This document shows positions 55,095-63,959 of a stretch of DNA of 64,000 nucleotides, piece after piece. The notes beneath the pieces are model-generated. The model was not told the origin of the DNA, searched no databases, and worked only from the letters and a program-made list of their open reading frames with translations. Made by a program: the position numbers and the translations under genes. Source of the DNA: a gamma proteobacterium symbiont of Ctena orbiculata. Lineage in GTDB: Bacteria; Pseudomonadota; Gammaproteobacteria; Chromatiales; Chromatiaceae. Location of the stretch: contig QBVC01000011.1 of the NCBI GenBank assembly GCA_003058495.1, forward strand, positions 62,001 to 126,000, in the 5' to 3' direction. Every line of letters begins with the position of its first letter. The stretch's first letter is position 1.

Positions 55095-56288
55095 TCACTC
55101 CTTGCGCCGCCGAACCCCGAGCCGCAGCGACCGCCTGCCGAACTTGTCGCTGATCGCATCCAGTGTTTCATAGATGCGATCCTGCTTTGGATCGGGTCCG
55201 GATCTCATCCCGTCGAAAAGGTCTCCCTGGCGCGCCCCTTGTGAGGCCTCGCTCTCCCAGCCTCCTATGCCCAGCCCGATCAGTCTCACCGGCCGTCCCT
55301 GCCAGTCTTCGGCCCGGTAGAGCCCCCAGGCCTGCTGGAAGATCTCCAGGTCCGCCGCGGTCGGTGTCGCCAGGGTCCGGCTGCGGGTATGTGTCTCGAA
55401 TCCCCTGAAGCGGATCTTGAGGGTTACCGTGTTCCCCGTGCGCCCCTCCTGGCGGGCGATATAACCGACCTCCTGCGCCGCCCAGCGCAGGGTATCCCGC
55501 AGCAGATCCTGGTCGGTGATGTCCCGCCCGAAGGTGGTCTCCTTGGAGATCGACTTGCGTTCGCTGTCGCTGTGCACCCTGTCCGAGGCGATTCCATGGG
55601 CCTGCTCGTGGATCTTGGTGCCCGCCAGTACGCCCAGCTGCTGCCGCAGTTCCTGCAGGGAGAGCCGGCGTACGTCGCCCACGGTTCGCAGCCCGAGCCG
55701 CTGCAGTAACGGGGCGCTCTTGGCCCCCAGTCCGCGCAGCACTGTCAAGGGCTGGGGATCGAGAAAGGCCTCGACCTGATCCGCCATCACCAGGGTGAGG
55801 CCGTCTGGCTTTTGGTAATCCGAAGCGAGCTTGGCGATCAGGCGGTTGGGACCGATGCCGACCGATGCGGTCAGGCCGACGGCCTCGTGGATGACGGCCT
55901 TGGCCCGGTGTCCGATGCGCTCCGGGGGACCGATCAGGCGCTCCATGCCGGAGATGTCGAGAAAGGCCTCATCCACGGAGACCTTCTCCACCAGGGGAGA
56001 GATGGCCTCCAGGGCGGTCATGATCCGCCGCGAGACCTCGCCGTATCGGGCGATGTCGGGGCGCAGGTAGATGGTCTCGGGGGGCAGCCGGCGAAAGGCC
56101 TCGCTGATCGGCATTGCCGAGTGCACACCGTAACGCCGCGCCTCGTAGGAGCAGGTGGCCACTACCCCGCGTTTGCCCGGCTCGGCGCCGACCACGAGCG
56201 GGCGTCCCTGGTATTCGGGGTGGTCCCGTTGCTCGATGGAGGCGAAGAAGGCATCCAGGTCGATGTGCATGATCAGGCGTTGGCTCAT
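55095..56288 (-). CDS. dinB: DNA polymerase IV
   Basis: 397-aa Y-family polymerase for lesion bypass. The catalytic block HIDLDAFFASIEQRD is at residues 8-22 and SVDEAFLDISG near 103-113 completes the acidic triad. The thumb/HhH region LRGLGAKSAPLLQRLGLRTV and the little-finger ETTFGRDITDQDLL follow. A C-terminal QGDLF is a beta-clamp binding motif. Family length is usually about 350; the extra C-terminal part is ordinary for some groups. No LexA box was noted upstream. The DUF429 gene ends 44 bases upstream in the same direction. Confidence 0.96.
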   Translation of the reverse strand: MSQRLIMHIDLDAFFASIEQRDHPEYQGRPLVVGAEPGKRGVVATCSYEARRYGVHSAMPISEAFRRLPPETIYLRPDIARYGEVSRRIMTALEAISPLVEKVSVDEAFLDISGMERLIGPPERIGHRAKAVIHEAVGLTASVGIGPNRLIAKLASDYQKPDGLTLVMADQVEAFLDPQPLTVLRGLGAKSAPLLQRLGLRTVGDVRRLSLQELRQQLGVLAGTKIHEQAHGIASDRVHSDSERKSISKETTFGRDITDQDLLRDTLRWAAQEVGYIARQEGRTGNTVTLKIRFRGFETHTRSRTLATPTAADLEIFQQAWGLYRAEDWQGRPVRLIGLGIGGWESEASQGARQGDLFDGMRSGPDPKQDRIYETLDAISDKFGRRSLRLGVRRRKE

Positions 56289-56332
56289 GGATCGAAGTGT
56301 ATACCAAGCTTTGCCGCCGAGGGGTCGTCCTT

Positions 56333-57067
56333 CTATGCGCGGTTCATCGAGGCCTTGCCGGGGTTGGCGAAGACGATCTCCATGACCAGTCCCAGTTCGT
56401 CCCTCTCGGCGACGGCGGGCAGGGAGACGAGGCTCTCCGGGTGGGAGGCGGTCACTGCGCCCACCAAGGCGTCGAGGATATCGTCATCGGCGAGATCCTT
56501 CTTCGGCGATGCGGCCCGCGCCTGGTCGATAATCGCTCCGCTGTTGGGAAGGTGGCGCTCGAGCAGTGCCAGCCGCTCCGCCCGACCCTGCGGTCGCTTT
56601 TTGTTGTGGCTCATCGGCCGCCCCCGGTTGAGTGCCAGGAAGCAGACTTCCGGATGCATCTCCCTTAATTTGGTTTTGTCGGGCAGGGTGCGGATGAGTC
56701 GGTCGGCCTCTGCGATCTTTGGCACTATTCCCCAGCTCTGTCGCGAAAGCCTTCTCCCGGTTTGCGAGTGGTTGAGTTCACTCCCCGCCTGATAGCTCCT
56801 GCAGTCGAGGACTTGACGACAGGGTACGGGGAAGACACTCGATGCCCTGCGCCCGAGCAGGCGTCTCGCCTCGCGATCGCATTTTCGCTCCTCCCTGCCG
56901 GAGACTTTGAGCCCGATTGGAATATCGATCAAGGTCAGATCGGCACTGATGATGATATCGCGCAGGTTGTGGAGCGCTTCGGCCACACCGGTTTCATATC
57001 GTCCCGGGTCGAGGAGCTGAACGTAGAACCAGCCGCGGCGACAGCCATCGATGCCGACCGCAATCAT
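56333..57067 (-). CDS. DUF429 family protein
   Basis: 244-aa RNase H-fold protein of the DUF429 family. The N-terminal GIDGCRRGWFYVQL (5-18) and DLTLIDIPIGL (43-53) carry the conserved acidic residues, followed by REARRLLGRRASSVFPVPCR. The C-terminal DDDILDALVGAVTA block is also typical. The activity is unknown; related proteins are predicted nucleases. It lies between the response-regulator gene and dinB on the same strand and may be cotranscribed with dinB. Confidence 0.85.
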   Translation of the reverse strand: MIAVGIDGCRRGWFYVQLLDPGRYETGVAEALHNLRDIIISADLTLIDIPIGLKVSGREERKCDREARRLLGRRASSVFPVPCRQVLDCRSYQAGSELNHSQTGRRLSRQSWGIVPKIAEADRLIRTLPDKTKLREMHPEVCFLALNRGRPMSHNKKRPQGRAERLALLERHLPNSGAIIDQARAASPKKDLADDDILDALVGAVTASHPESLVSLPAVAERDELGLVMEIVFANPGKASMNRA

Positions 57068-57203
57068 CGCCCTGGGGTTGAGCGTCGGTCGAAGCGCTTC
57101 CGGATTGCTCCTGGTTCATCGGGAATAACCAAACCTCACTCCTCGCGCCTTGATTGGCGCTTTTCCAGACGCATCAGCGCCGATTGGTTTCTAGCTATCA
57201 GGT

Positions 57204-58529
57204 CTAGAATCGGATCTCCTGGATCGCCGGCTTGATACTGCCGCCGCGGCTGTTGACATGGGCCTGGTTGCGACCCCCCTCCTTGGCCGCATAGAGCGCC
57301 ATGTCGGCATGGCTGAGCAGGGTGTTGAGGTCGTCGCCGGGGTGATCCTCCACGCAGGCGAGACCGATGCTCACCGTGACCTCGATTCCGGCGGGCTGCA
57401 ACGCCTCGACCGCCAGGCGCAGATCCTCGGCCCGTGCCGGCATTTCCGCGCCGTGGGCGATGACGACAAACTCCTCGCCGCCAAAGCGGAAGGGCAGACC
57501 GTCCTTGAAGCGCTGGTTGAGCAGCCTGCCCAGGGCCATCAGCACCTGGTCGCCCACCAGATGGCCCTGGGTGTCGTTGATGCGCTTGAAGTGGTCCAGG
57601 TCGATGATCATCACCCAGCCGTCTGCGGCGCTCAAGAGAAACCGCTGGCCTTCATCCACCAGGTAGCGCCGATTGCGGGTGCCGGTGAGGGCGTCGGTGG
57701 TGGCGATCCGCTCCATGTCCTCGGTCTGGTGGCGCAGCCTGTCATACTGGTATTTGACCAGCAGCAGCGAGCGTATCCGCGCCATGACGACCTCCTCTAT
57801 CAGGGGTTTGATGACGAAGTCGTTGGCCCCGGCGTTGAATGCCTCCACCTGGGTATGGGTCTCCTCGTTACCGGTGGTGACCAGCACCGGCAGCTCCTGT
57901 TGCGAGTAGTGGAGGCCGACGCGGACGAAATAGAGCAGGTCGCCGCCGGTCATTTCACCTTTCAGGTGGAAGTCGGTGATCACCATGTCAAAGCTCTCTT
58001 TTTCCCGGCTATGGGCACTTTCGAGCAGGGTCTGGGCCTCTTCCACCGAGAGTACGTGAGTCACCTCCATGCCGTGCTGTTCCAGCATCTGCCGGGTTAC
58101 CAGGGCGACGGTCTTGCTGTCCTCGATATAGAGGATGCGCCCGCAAAGGTCGGGATTGCGCTCCATGAACGACTTGATGAACTGGCCGAAGACCTTGAAG
58201 CCGAGCGCCTTGTCGAAGTAGTCGGTGACCCCGGCGTTGAAGCCCTCGTGGAGCAGCCGATGGTCGGCGTCGGATGAGACCACGATCACGGGGGCGTAAC
58301 GGTTGCGCTTGCTGGCGCGGATATTGCGGCAGAAGTCCAGGCCGTCCATATCGGGAAGCAGCAGGGCGGTGGTGATCAATGAATAGCGTTCCTGCTCCAT
58401 TCGACTCAGGGCTTCGCCGGCGTTGGGGCAACTGGTTATGGCAATCTCCGGCATGGCGATCTGCAAGCGCCTGGCCAATACCTCGCGCGCCGCGGTAGAA
58501 CTGTCCACCAGCATGATTCTGTTGCCCAT
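57204..58529 (-). CDS. PleD-like response regulator, REC-REC-GGDEF
   Basis: 441-aa cytoplasmic diguanylate cyclase. The first receiver (about 4-120) starts RIMLVDSSTAAREVL but has TTALLLPDMDG where the phospho-accepting Asp is expected, so it looks non-functional as phosphoacceptor. The second receiver (about 128-250) is complete: YIEDSKT, VITDFHLKGEMTGG with the Asp, and NDFVIKPLIEE with the Lys. GGDEF domain: TDALTGTRNRRYL, IDLDHFKRINDTQGH, RFGGEEF. ATG 58529 follows GAGGGG. No histidine kinase is adjacent, so the phosphodonor is unknown. Confidence 0.93.
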   Translation of the reverse strand: MGNRIMLVDSSTAAREVLARRLQIAMPEIAITSCPNAGEALSRMEQERYSLITTALLLPDMDGLDFCRNIRASKRNRYAPVIVVSSDADHRLLHEGFNAGVTDYFDKALGFKVFGQFIKSFMERNPDLCGRILYIEDSKTVALVTRQMLEQHGMEVTHVLSVEEAQTLLESAHSREKESFDMVITDFHLKGEMTGGDLLYFVRVGLHYSQQELPVLVTTGNEETHTQVEAFNAGANDFVIKPLIEEVVMARIRSLLLVKYQYDRLRHQTEDMERIATTDALTGTRNRRYLVDEGQRFLLSAADGWVMIIDLDHFKRINDTQGHLVGDQVLMALGRLLNQRFKDGLPFRFGGEEFVVIAHGAEMPARAEDLRLAVEALQPAGIEVTVSIGLACVEDHPGDDLNTLLSHADMALYAAKEGGRNQAHVNSRGGSIKPAIQEIRF

Positions 58530-58658
58530 ACGCCCCTCACATACCAAAACCCCTTGGTTTATAATTGAGTTACCACGTACGCTTGCCCAATTCAAGTCAG
58601 ATTAGGAGTTTGTCGCTGTGGATTCACAGGACAGCGCTGGAGCAGGCAGGTGATCGTC

Positions 58659-59792
58659 ATGTCCATTAGCAACGAACTAGACAAAACCCTGTTGGATGAC
58701 CTCAAGCCGTTCCATGGCGTCCCGGAGCGCGCCAAACTCCGCCTGGTGCGTGTGGTCATTGTCGGCATTATTGGAATCAGCTATTTGCTGGATGCATTTT
58801 TGCTGTTTCTCTTTACCCTCAGCGATACCGTTCAAATCCATGTGCCGCTCATTTATGGGCTGGCCGGCCTGGGGCACGTCTTGATTTTCGCTTCCTTGCA
58901 CTGGAGCGGTTTCAGTGATCGCTTTGAAAATCCCCATATGACCCTGTGGCAGATGGTCTACGCCATCTGCACCGTGTTGATGGGGCTCGTCATCGCCCCC
59001 CAAATTTCCATTTTCTTTCTCAGCCATCTGATTGTGATATTCACATTCGGCGCCTTGAGGATCCGCTTGTTCGAACTGCTCTCGGTCTGGCTTGTCACTG
59101 CAATCGCCATCTCCCTGGTCACCTTCTTCAACCAGCACAGTGTTCTCACGCTGTTTTATGAAAAACCCATTGAACATCTGCTTATCACGGTCAGTTTTTC
59201 GCTTTTTCTGTTGCGCGCCATCGTCATTGGCTACTACGGCTATAGAATGCTGTTGCGCATGTTCGATAAAAGCCGCGTGTTTGAAGATGAGGCAGCGCGT
59301 GATGTGTTGACGGGAATCTACAACCGGCGAAATCTTAATCACATCCTGGTGGAACAGATCAGTCTCCATGGGCGAAAGGCGATCCCCTGCTCCCTGGCAA
59401 TGATCGATGTCGACCACTTCAAGCTTATCAATGACAGTTTCGGTCACGGTTGTGGCGACGAAGTGCTCAAGGGGTTGGTCAAGTTTCTTCTCAGCGAGAT
59501 ACGCGATTCAGACAAATTGATTCGCTATGGCGGGGAAGAATTTATTATTGTTATGGCGGCTACCAACCTGGTCGAGGCCGAAAACCATGTCGAGCGTATT
59601 CGTAGAAGGGTTGAACAATTTAAATATAAGGAGCTTCCCAGTCACCACTCGCTGACCATATCGGCCGGCATTGCCCAATTGAGGGTGCACGATCAACCCG
59701 ATGACCTGATAAGTCGCGCGGATTACGCGCTCTACACGGCGAAGCGAAAGGGTAGAAACCGGGTTGTCGTTGAACCGGATATACCGAAGTAA
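58659..59792 (+). CDS. Membrane-bound diguanylate cyclase
   Basis: About 377-aa protein. The first 210 residues have six hydrophobic segments (including LVRVVIVGIIGISYLLDAFL, IFFLSHLIVIFTFGALRIRL and LLITVSFSLFLLRAIVIGYY) and no clear extracytoplasmic domain. The GGDEF domain follows: RDVLTGIYNRRNLN, MIDVDHFKLINDSFGHGCGD, RYGGEEF; RDSD is an intact inhibitory site. Start is either ATG 58659 (AGGTG seven bases upstream) or GTG 58650. Divergent from the PleD-like gene; both may be regulated together. Confidence 0.9.
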   Translation: MSISNELDKTLLDDLKPFHGVPERAKLRLVRVVIVGIIGISYLLDAFLLFLFTLSDTVQIHVPLIYGLAGLGHVLIFASLHWSGFSDRFENPHMTLWQMVYAICTVLMGLVIAPQISIFFLSHLIVIFTFGALRIRLFELLSVWLVTAIAISLVTFFNQHSVLTLFYEKPIEHLLITVSFSLFLLRAIVIGYYGYRMLLRMFDKSRVFEDEAARDVLTGIYNRRNLNHILVEQISLHGRKAIPCSLAMIDVDHFKLINDSFGHGCGDEVLKGLVKFLLSEIRDSDKLIRYGGEEFIIVMAATNLVEAENHVERIRRRVEQFKYKELPSHHSLTISAGIAQLRVHDQPDDLISRADYALYTAKRKGRNRVVVEPDIPK

Positions 59793-59877
59793 GTGAACAA
59801 CCGGCATAGGGTGGTTGGTTGGGAATAATCCGCCCTCTCTGATCCGCTTACACTGCGCCCGCGTGAAGCCGGCTTCA

Positions 59878-60579
59878 TCAACGCAGTGAATAGTTGATCG
59901 GTATGGTGAACTCCCACTGCTCACGCGCCAGCTCATCGGGAAAGGGCAGCCTGCCGCTGATCTTCTCCACCGCGCCTCGGGCGGCCTTGTCGAGCAGTCT
60001 GCTGCCAGAGCCATCGACGATGCGCAAGGCCTCTACCACACCGTTGCGGAGAACGGTGAATCCCACCAACACCTCGCCCTCCTGGCGCAGACGTATGGCC
60101 CGGCGCGGATAGCCCTTGTTGGCCTCGATCGCACGCCGCAGGCTTGCCTTGTACTCCTCCTCGAGGCGGCGGATCAGACCGATATCGACCGCAGGCGGAG
60201 CCGGGACCGGGGCAGCCACTGGCGCTTTCACCGGGGGAGGCGGGGGTTTCGCCGCCTCGATGGGTTTCTCCTTGACGGGGGGTTTGGGTTTTGGCTTCGG
60301 TTTGGGCTTTGGCTTGGGTTTCGGTTTAGGGGGGGGTGGCGGGTCAGGTTCGGGTTCAACCTCCACAACGGGCTCGGGTTCGGGCTCGGGTTCCGGCTCG
60401 GGCTCGGGTTCCGGAATAGGTTCCGGTATGGGTTCCGGCTTGAACATCTCCAGGCTCACCGCCAACCTTGACTCCTGCAGGCTGTCGCTGGGCAGTTGCA
60501 GGACGCCGGTCAACACCAGCGCAAGCATCCCGAGGTGGATCAGGGCGGAGATCAGGAAGGCAGGGGTATGGGTGCTCAT
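59878..60579 (-). CDS. tonB: TonB energy-transducing protein
   Basis: 233-aa protein transmitting proton-motive force to outer-membrane receptors. An N-terminal anchor (FLISALIHLGMLALVLTGVL) is followed by a Glu-Pro run (about 50-75), then Lys-Pro repeats (about 85-100), and a C-terminal TonB domain with YPRRAIRLRQEGEVLVGFTV (about 155-174). Anionic and cationic repeat halves span the periplasm. ATG 60579 overlaps the end of exbD by four bases. Last gene of the exbB-exbD-tonB operon. Confidence 0.93.
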   Translation of the reverse strand: MSTHTPAFLISALIHLGMLALVLTGVLQLPSDSLQESRLAVSLEMFKPEPIPEPIPEPEPEPEPEPEPEPVVEVEPEPDPPPPPKPKPKPKPKPKPKPKPPVKEKPIEAAKPPPPPVKAPVAAPVPAPPAVDIGLIRRLEEEYKASLRRAIEANKGYPRRAIRLRQEGEVLVGFTVLRNGVVEALRIVDGSGSRLLDKAARGAVEKISGRLPFPDELAREQWEFTIPINYSLR

Positions 60580-60953
60580 CGATTGCCGCGGGCAACGATA
60601 GAGAGCTTCTCCAGTTTGTTCGCCTTGAGGAGATCGATCACCGTGACGAAGCGGTCGAAGGGTACCGACTTGTCCACATACAGCACCACCGGCGTCTGTG
60701 CGGTCAGCAGGGCGAGCTCCCGGCCCAGCGCCTCGGCATCGACCGCTGCCTGATTGAAGAAGATCTGCTGTTGTGCATCGATGGCGATCTCCACGCCGTC
60801 CAGATCGCTGAGTGTCTCCGCATGTTCGGCTTCGGGCAGGTCGAGGGAAATCTTGCCCTGGTAGATGAAGGTCGCGGTGGTCAAGACGATTGCCAGCAGC
60901 ACCAGCATGATGTCGATGAAGGGGATGACGTTGACCTGGTCGAAACGCTTCAT
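60576..60953 (-). CDS. exbD: Biopolymer transport protein ExbD
   Basis: 125-aa inner-membrane protein of the TonB motor. One TM segment near the N-terminus carries the essential Asp (VIPFIDIMLVLLAIVLTT, residues 9-26); the periplasmic domain has DGVEIAIDAQQQIFFN and VVLYVDKSVPFDRFVTVID. Overlaps exbB by four bases upstream and tonB by four bases downstream. Confidence 0.95.
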   Translation of the reverse strand: MKRFDQVNVIPFIDIMLVLLAIVLTTATFIYQGKISLDLPEAEHAETLSDLDGVEIAIDAQQQIFFNQAAVDAEALGRELALLTAQTPVVLYVDKSVPFDRFVTVIDLLKANKLEKLSIVARGNR

Positions 60954-61375
60954 GACGCCCTTGTCTGCTTCCAGCGTACGGTGAGAACATCAACCTTGCG
61001 CAGCAGGGCGTTGTAGAAGAGGATCGCCGGAATCGCCACCACCAGCCCCATGGCGGTTGCCTTGAGCGCCAGGGCGAGGCCGAGCATGATCGTCGCCGGT
61101 TCGATATTGCCGCCCTGTCCCAGGTCGAAGAAGGTGATCAATATCCCCAGCACCGTACCGAGGAGGCCGATGTAGGGGGCATTGGCGCCGATGGAGGCGA
61201 TGGTCGTCAAATGCGCGGTGAGGGCGATGTTGAGGGTATCGGGGTGATCGTAGTCGTCGAGCCTGACACGGGCGAAGAAGAGGTAGCGCTCGATGACGAA
61301 CCAGACCATGACGAAACTCATCAAACCGAGCAGACCAAAGACAAAGATATCGAGATATTGCTTTATAAACTCCAC
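60950..61375 (-). CDS. exbB: Biopolymer transport protein ExbB
   Basis: 141-aa proton-channel subunit of the TonB motor, a short ExbB form with three TM segments: FVFGLLGLMSFVMVWFVIE, NAPYIGLLGTVLGILITFF and LGLALALKATAMGLVVAIPA. The LGLLGTVLG-like segment and the LALKATAMGL motif are conserved. GTG 61375 follows GGAGG by four bases; an upstream in-frame extension is not homologous. First gene of the operon. An inverted repeat upstream (61438-61455) is a possible operator. Confidence 0.94.
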   Translation of the reverse strand: MEFIKQYLDIFVFGLLGLMSFVMVWFVIERYLFFARVRLDDYDHPDTLNIALTAHLTTIASIGANAPYIGLLGTVLGILITFFDLGQGGNIEPATIMLGLALALKATAMGLVVAIPAILFYNALLRKVDVLTVRWKQTRAS

Positions 61376-61437
61376 ACAGCCTCCGACTCGAACCCGGGAA
61401 AAACAAGGGCCGGGATCACGCCTGGATGATGCCTGAT

Positions 61438-61455
61438 GTAGACCCCTAGGTCTAC
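61438..61455. promoter_or_regulatory. Operator-like inverted repeat upstream of exbB
   Basis: GTAGACC (61438-61444), four-base spacer, GGTCTAC (61449-61455): perfect 7-base arms about 60 bases upstream of the exbB start, between exbB and the upstream receptor gene. It does not look like a canonical Fur box. Could also be a short transcription terminator hairpin. Confidence 0.35.
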
Positions 61456-61637
61456 TCACCCAAAACGATCAACCGGCCCACCCGAGGATATAAACCTTTT
61501 TCTCCCTGATCTACACTCTATTCCCTTGCATATGCCGGGGTAGGCTTATGAACCCCAACCTAACCATTGAATCTGTACAACCATCTACAATTTGGGTCCA
61601 TTTCACAGTGATGATCCCCATTGGCGATGGATCCGCT

Positions 61638-63959
61638 TTAATAGAAGTTGTAGCGCAGCCCTGCCCAGATCGCCCGCGGCGATCCGGGTGAGAGGAAGCG
61701 GGGATTTTCATAATCGTCCCCCAGTACCTCGTCGGCCTCGCCATAGAGGCCGAAGGTCTCGTACTCCTTGTCGAACAGGTTATCCACCTTGGCGAACAGT
61801 TTGAGCTTGTCAGTGGCCTGGTATTCACCCCGCAGGTTGACCAGGGTGTAGCCGTCGATCTCATCATCGAGGTTGGCCTCGTCACCGCGCAACACGATAT
61901 CGGAACTGTATTGGAGATCGGCGCCTAGGGAGATGTTCGAGGTCACCCGGTAGGTCGCTCCTGCCTTGAGCAGGTTTTCCGGCAGTCCGGGGAGGCGGTC
62001 CCCGGAACTCACCGCGATCTCGCCATCCACCGCGAAGGGATTGTTGGGACTGGCGATGTTCAGATTCTCCTCGAAGGTGGCCTTGAGGCGGGTGTAACTG
62101 AGGAACCAGTCGAGGCGGTTGTCGGCCAGCCTGCCGTTAAGCGTGAGTTCCAGGCCCTGGCGTCGGGTCTCACCCACGTTGTCGAAGAAGCCCTCGTTGG
62201 TCAGCGCGCCGGCGCTGATGAAGAGGATGTCATCCTCATTGGTGGTCTGGAACAGACCCAGGTGCCAGTTCATTCCGGGCAGCGAACCTCTCAGGCCGGC
62301 TTCCCAGGTCTTTGCCACCACCTGCTCCAGGGGCGGATCGGAGAGGAAGGCGTTGGGCAACCGGCAGGGATCCTCCGGATCGGCGCAGGTCAGTTCCATG
62401 GCGGTGGGGGCGCGATTCGATTCGCTGTAGCCGGCATAGAGGTTGACTCCCTGGTTCAGGTCGTAGGCGAGTCCTACGGCCGGGTTGAAGCGGGTGAAGC
62501 TGTGATCACCGTTCAGTGCCGTGCCCAACTGATCGCGCAGTTCTATCTCTGTCTTGTTCCAGCGACCCGAGAGGGTCAGCGCCAGCTGTTCGCTTACAGA
62601 CCAGGTGTCGGTGAAGTAGAAGGAGAGGTTCTTGGTCTCGGTCTCCACCTCGGTGAAACTCTCCTCGACGAAGATGCCGCTGCCGATCGCCTGACGGCTA
62701 TCGTCGAGGCTGCCTAGTTCCGTGTCGGAGGAGAAATCCACCTCGCTGCGATCCGCCGCCACACCGACGATCAGTTGGTTGTCCCGACCACCGAGGGGTT
62801 GCAAAAAGGCTGTCTGCAGACTCAGGCCGAAGGTATCCTGATCGCTCTTCGAGCGGTTCACGGTGCCACCCTCCACATCGTCATCCGCAACGATGGGATT
62901 GCCATTCTGGTCTAAGACAACCTCTTCCTCTTCTCCTTCCTCTCCCCCCTCCTCTTCTTCACAGATGAAGCCTTCGTTTTCGGCCTCTTCACACTCTTCA
63001 AAGTCGGAGTCATCGCCGTTGAGTGTGTCGATCTGGCTGTTGCGGAAATAGATCGCACCCTCCAGCACGATCTCGTCACCCAGTTCACGCTGACCGCCAA
63101 GGCGCAGTAGCGTCGCCTCCTGTTCGGTGATGTCGGGGCGGGTGAAGATCGCTTCACGATCCTCCTCCAGCAGATCCTCAGGCAAGGCGCCGTTACCAAT
63201 CAGTTCGTTGTCGCTGAGGCTAAGGGTCAGGTCGAGGGAGCCTGCTTCACCCTGCCAGGCCAGACTTCCGAACAGCTGCTTGGATTCTGATGGTGAGTAG
63301 TCGCGCCAGCCATCCTCGTCGAAATAGTTGCCGGTAAAGAAGTAACCCAGGTTATCTTTTTGCCCACCGATACTGGCCTGGGCGGTGTAGCGGTCGAAGG
63401 AGCCGCCCGAGACCTCCACCTCGGCGCCGGGGTGGGTAAAGCCGTTCTTGGTCTGCACCGAAAGGGCGCCGCCCAGGGTGTTGAGTCCGAACAGGGGATT
63501 GGAGCCCGCCATCAGGTTGATCCCGGCAATGGCCGATTCGGGTATCACCGACCAGTTGACGGTATCGCCGAAGGGCTCGTTGATGCGCACTCCGTCCATG
63601 TAGACCGACATGCCCTGGGGCAGGCCGATCAGGGGCGAGGCGACAAAGCCCCGATAGAGCAGATCGGGTTGCAGGGGGTTGTTCTGCGCCTCATTGAGAA
63701 AGACGCTGCCGAAGCGCTGGTTGAGAAACTCCGAGAGATCGAGACTCTGCTGCCTTCGGATATCTTCATCGGTGGCGATCTCGGTGTGCATCGGCAGCCG
63801 GTTGCGTTCGATCTCGACCCCGTGCAGCGGCGTGGTGCTGATGACATCGATGGATGGCAGGCGCTCTTCCGCCAACCCCGTCCCGGAGCCCGACAGGACG
63901 AGGCCGGCGGAGAACAGCAACCGCATAGGTTTTAATTGTTGTTGTGAAACTGCAGGCAT
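61638..63959 (-). CDS. TonB-dependent outer-membrane receptor with acidic insertion
   Basis: 773-aa outer-membrane receptor. Signal peptide to about residue 30; plug domain with IDVISTTPLHGVEIER, LLYRGFVASPLIGLPQGMSVY (split across the conserved plug loop) and NLMAGSNPLFGLNTLGGALS; barrel strands to the end, terminal LRYNFY. A loop near residues 317-360 is extremely acidic (long Glu runs with two cysteines and LDQNGNPIVADDD after them), unlike the rest. It lies 262 bases upstream of exbB on the same strand. The ligand is unknown; the loop suggests a metal cation or a cationic compound. Adjacent TonB-ExbBD probably serves it. Confidence 0.9.
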   Translation of the reverse strand: MPAVSQQQLKPMRLLFSAGLVLSGSGTGLAEERLPSIDVISTTPLHGVEIERNRLPMHTEIATDEDIRRQQSLDLSEFLNQRFGSVFLNEAQNNPLQPDLLYRGFVASPLIGLPQGMSVYMDGVRINEPFGDTVNWSVIPESAIAGINLMAGSNPLFGLNTLGGALSVQTKNGFTHPGAEVEVSGGSFDRYTAQASIGGQKDNLGYFFTGNYFDEDGWRDYSPSESKQLFGSLAWQGEAGSLDLTLSLSDNELIGNGALPEDLLEEDREAIFTRPDITEQEATLLRLGGQRELGDEIVLEGAIYFRNSQIDTLNGDDSDFEECEEAENEGFICEEEEGGEEGEEEEVVLDQNGNPIVADDDVEGGTVNRSKSDQDTFGLSLQTAFLQPLGGRDNQLIVGVAADRSEVDFSSDTELGSLDDSRQAIGSGIFVEESFTEVETETKNLSFYFTDTWSVSEQLALTLSGRWNKTEIELRDQLGTALNGDHSFTRFNPAVGLAYDLNQGVNLYAGYSESNRAPTAMELTCADPEDPCRLPNAFLSDPPLEQVVAKTWEAGLRGSLPGMNWHLGLFQTTNEDDILFISAGALTNEGFFDNVGETRRQGLELTLNGRLADNRLDWFLSYTRLKATFEENLNIASPNNPFAVDGEIAVSSGDRLPGLPENLLKAGATYRVTSNISLGADLQYSSDIVLRGDEANLDDEIDGYTLVNLRGEYQATDKLKLFAKVDNLFDKEYETFGLYGEADEVLGDDYENPRFLSPGSPRAIWAGLRYNFY

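Noticed and set aside
59862-59880. TGAAGCCGGCTTCA palindrome after the GGDEF gene
   Set aside because: A loopless 14-base palindrome without T tract; too short to claim a terminator or operator.
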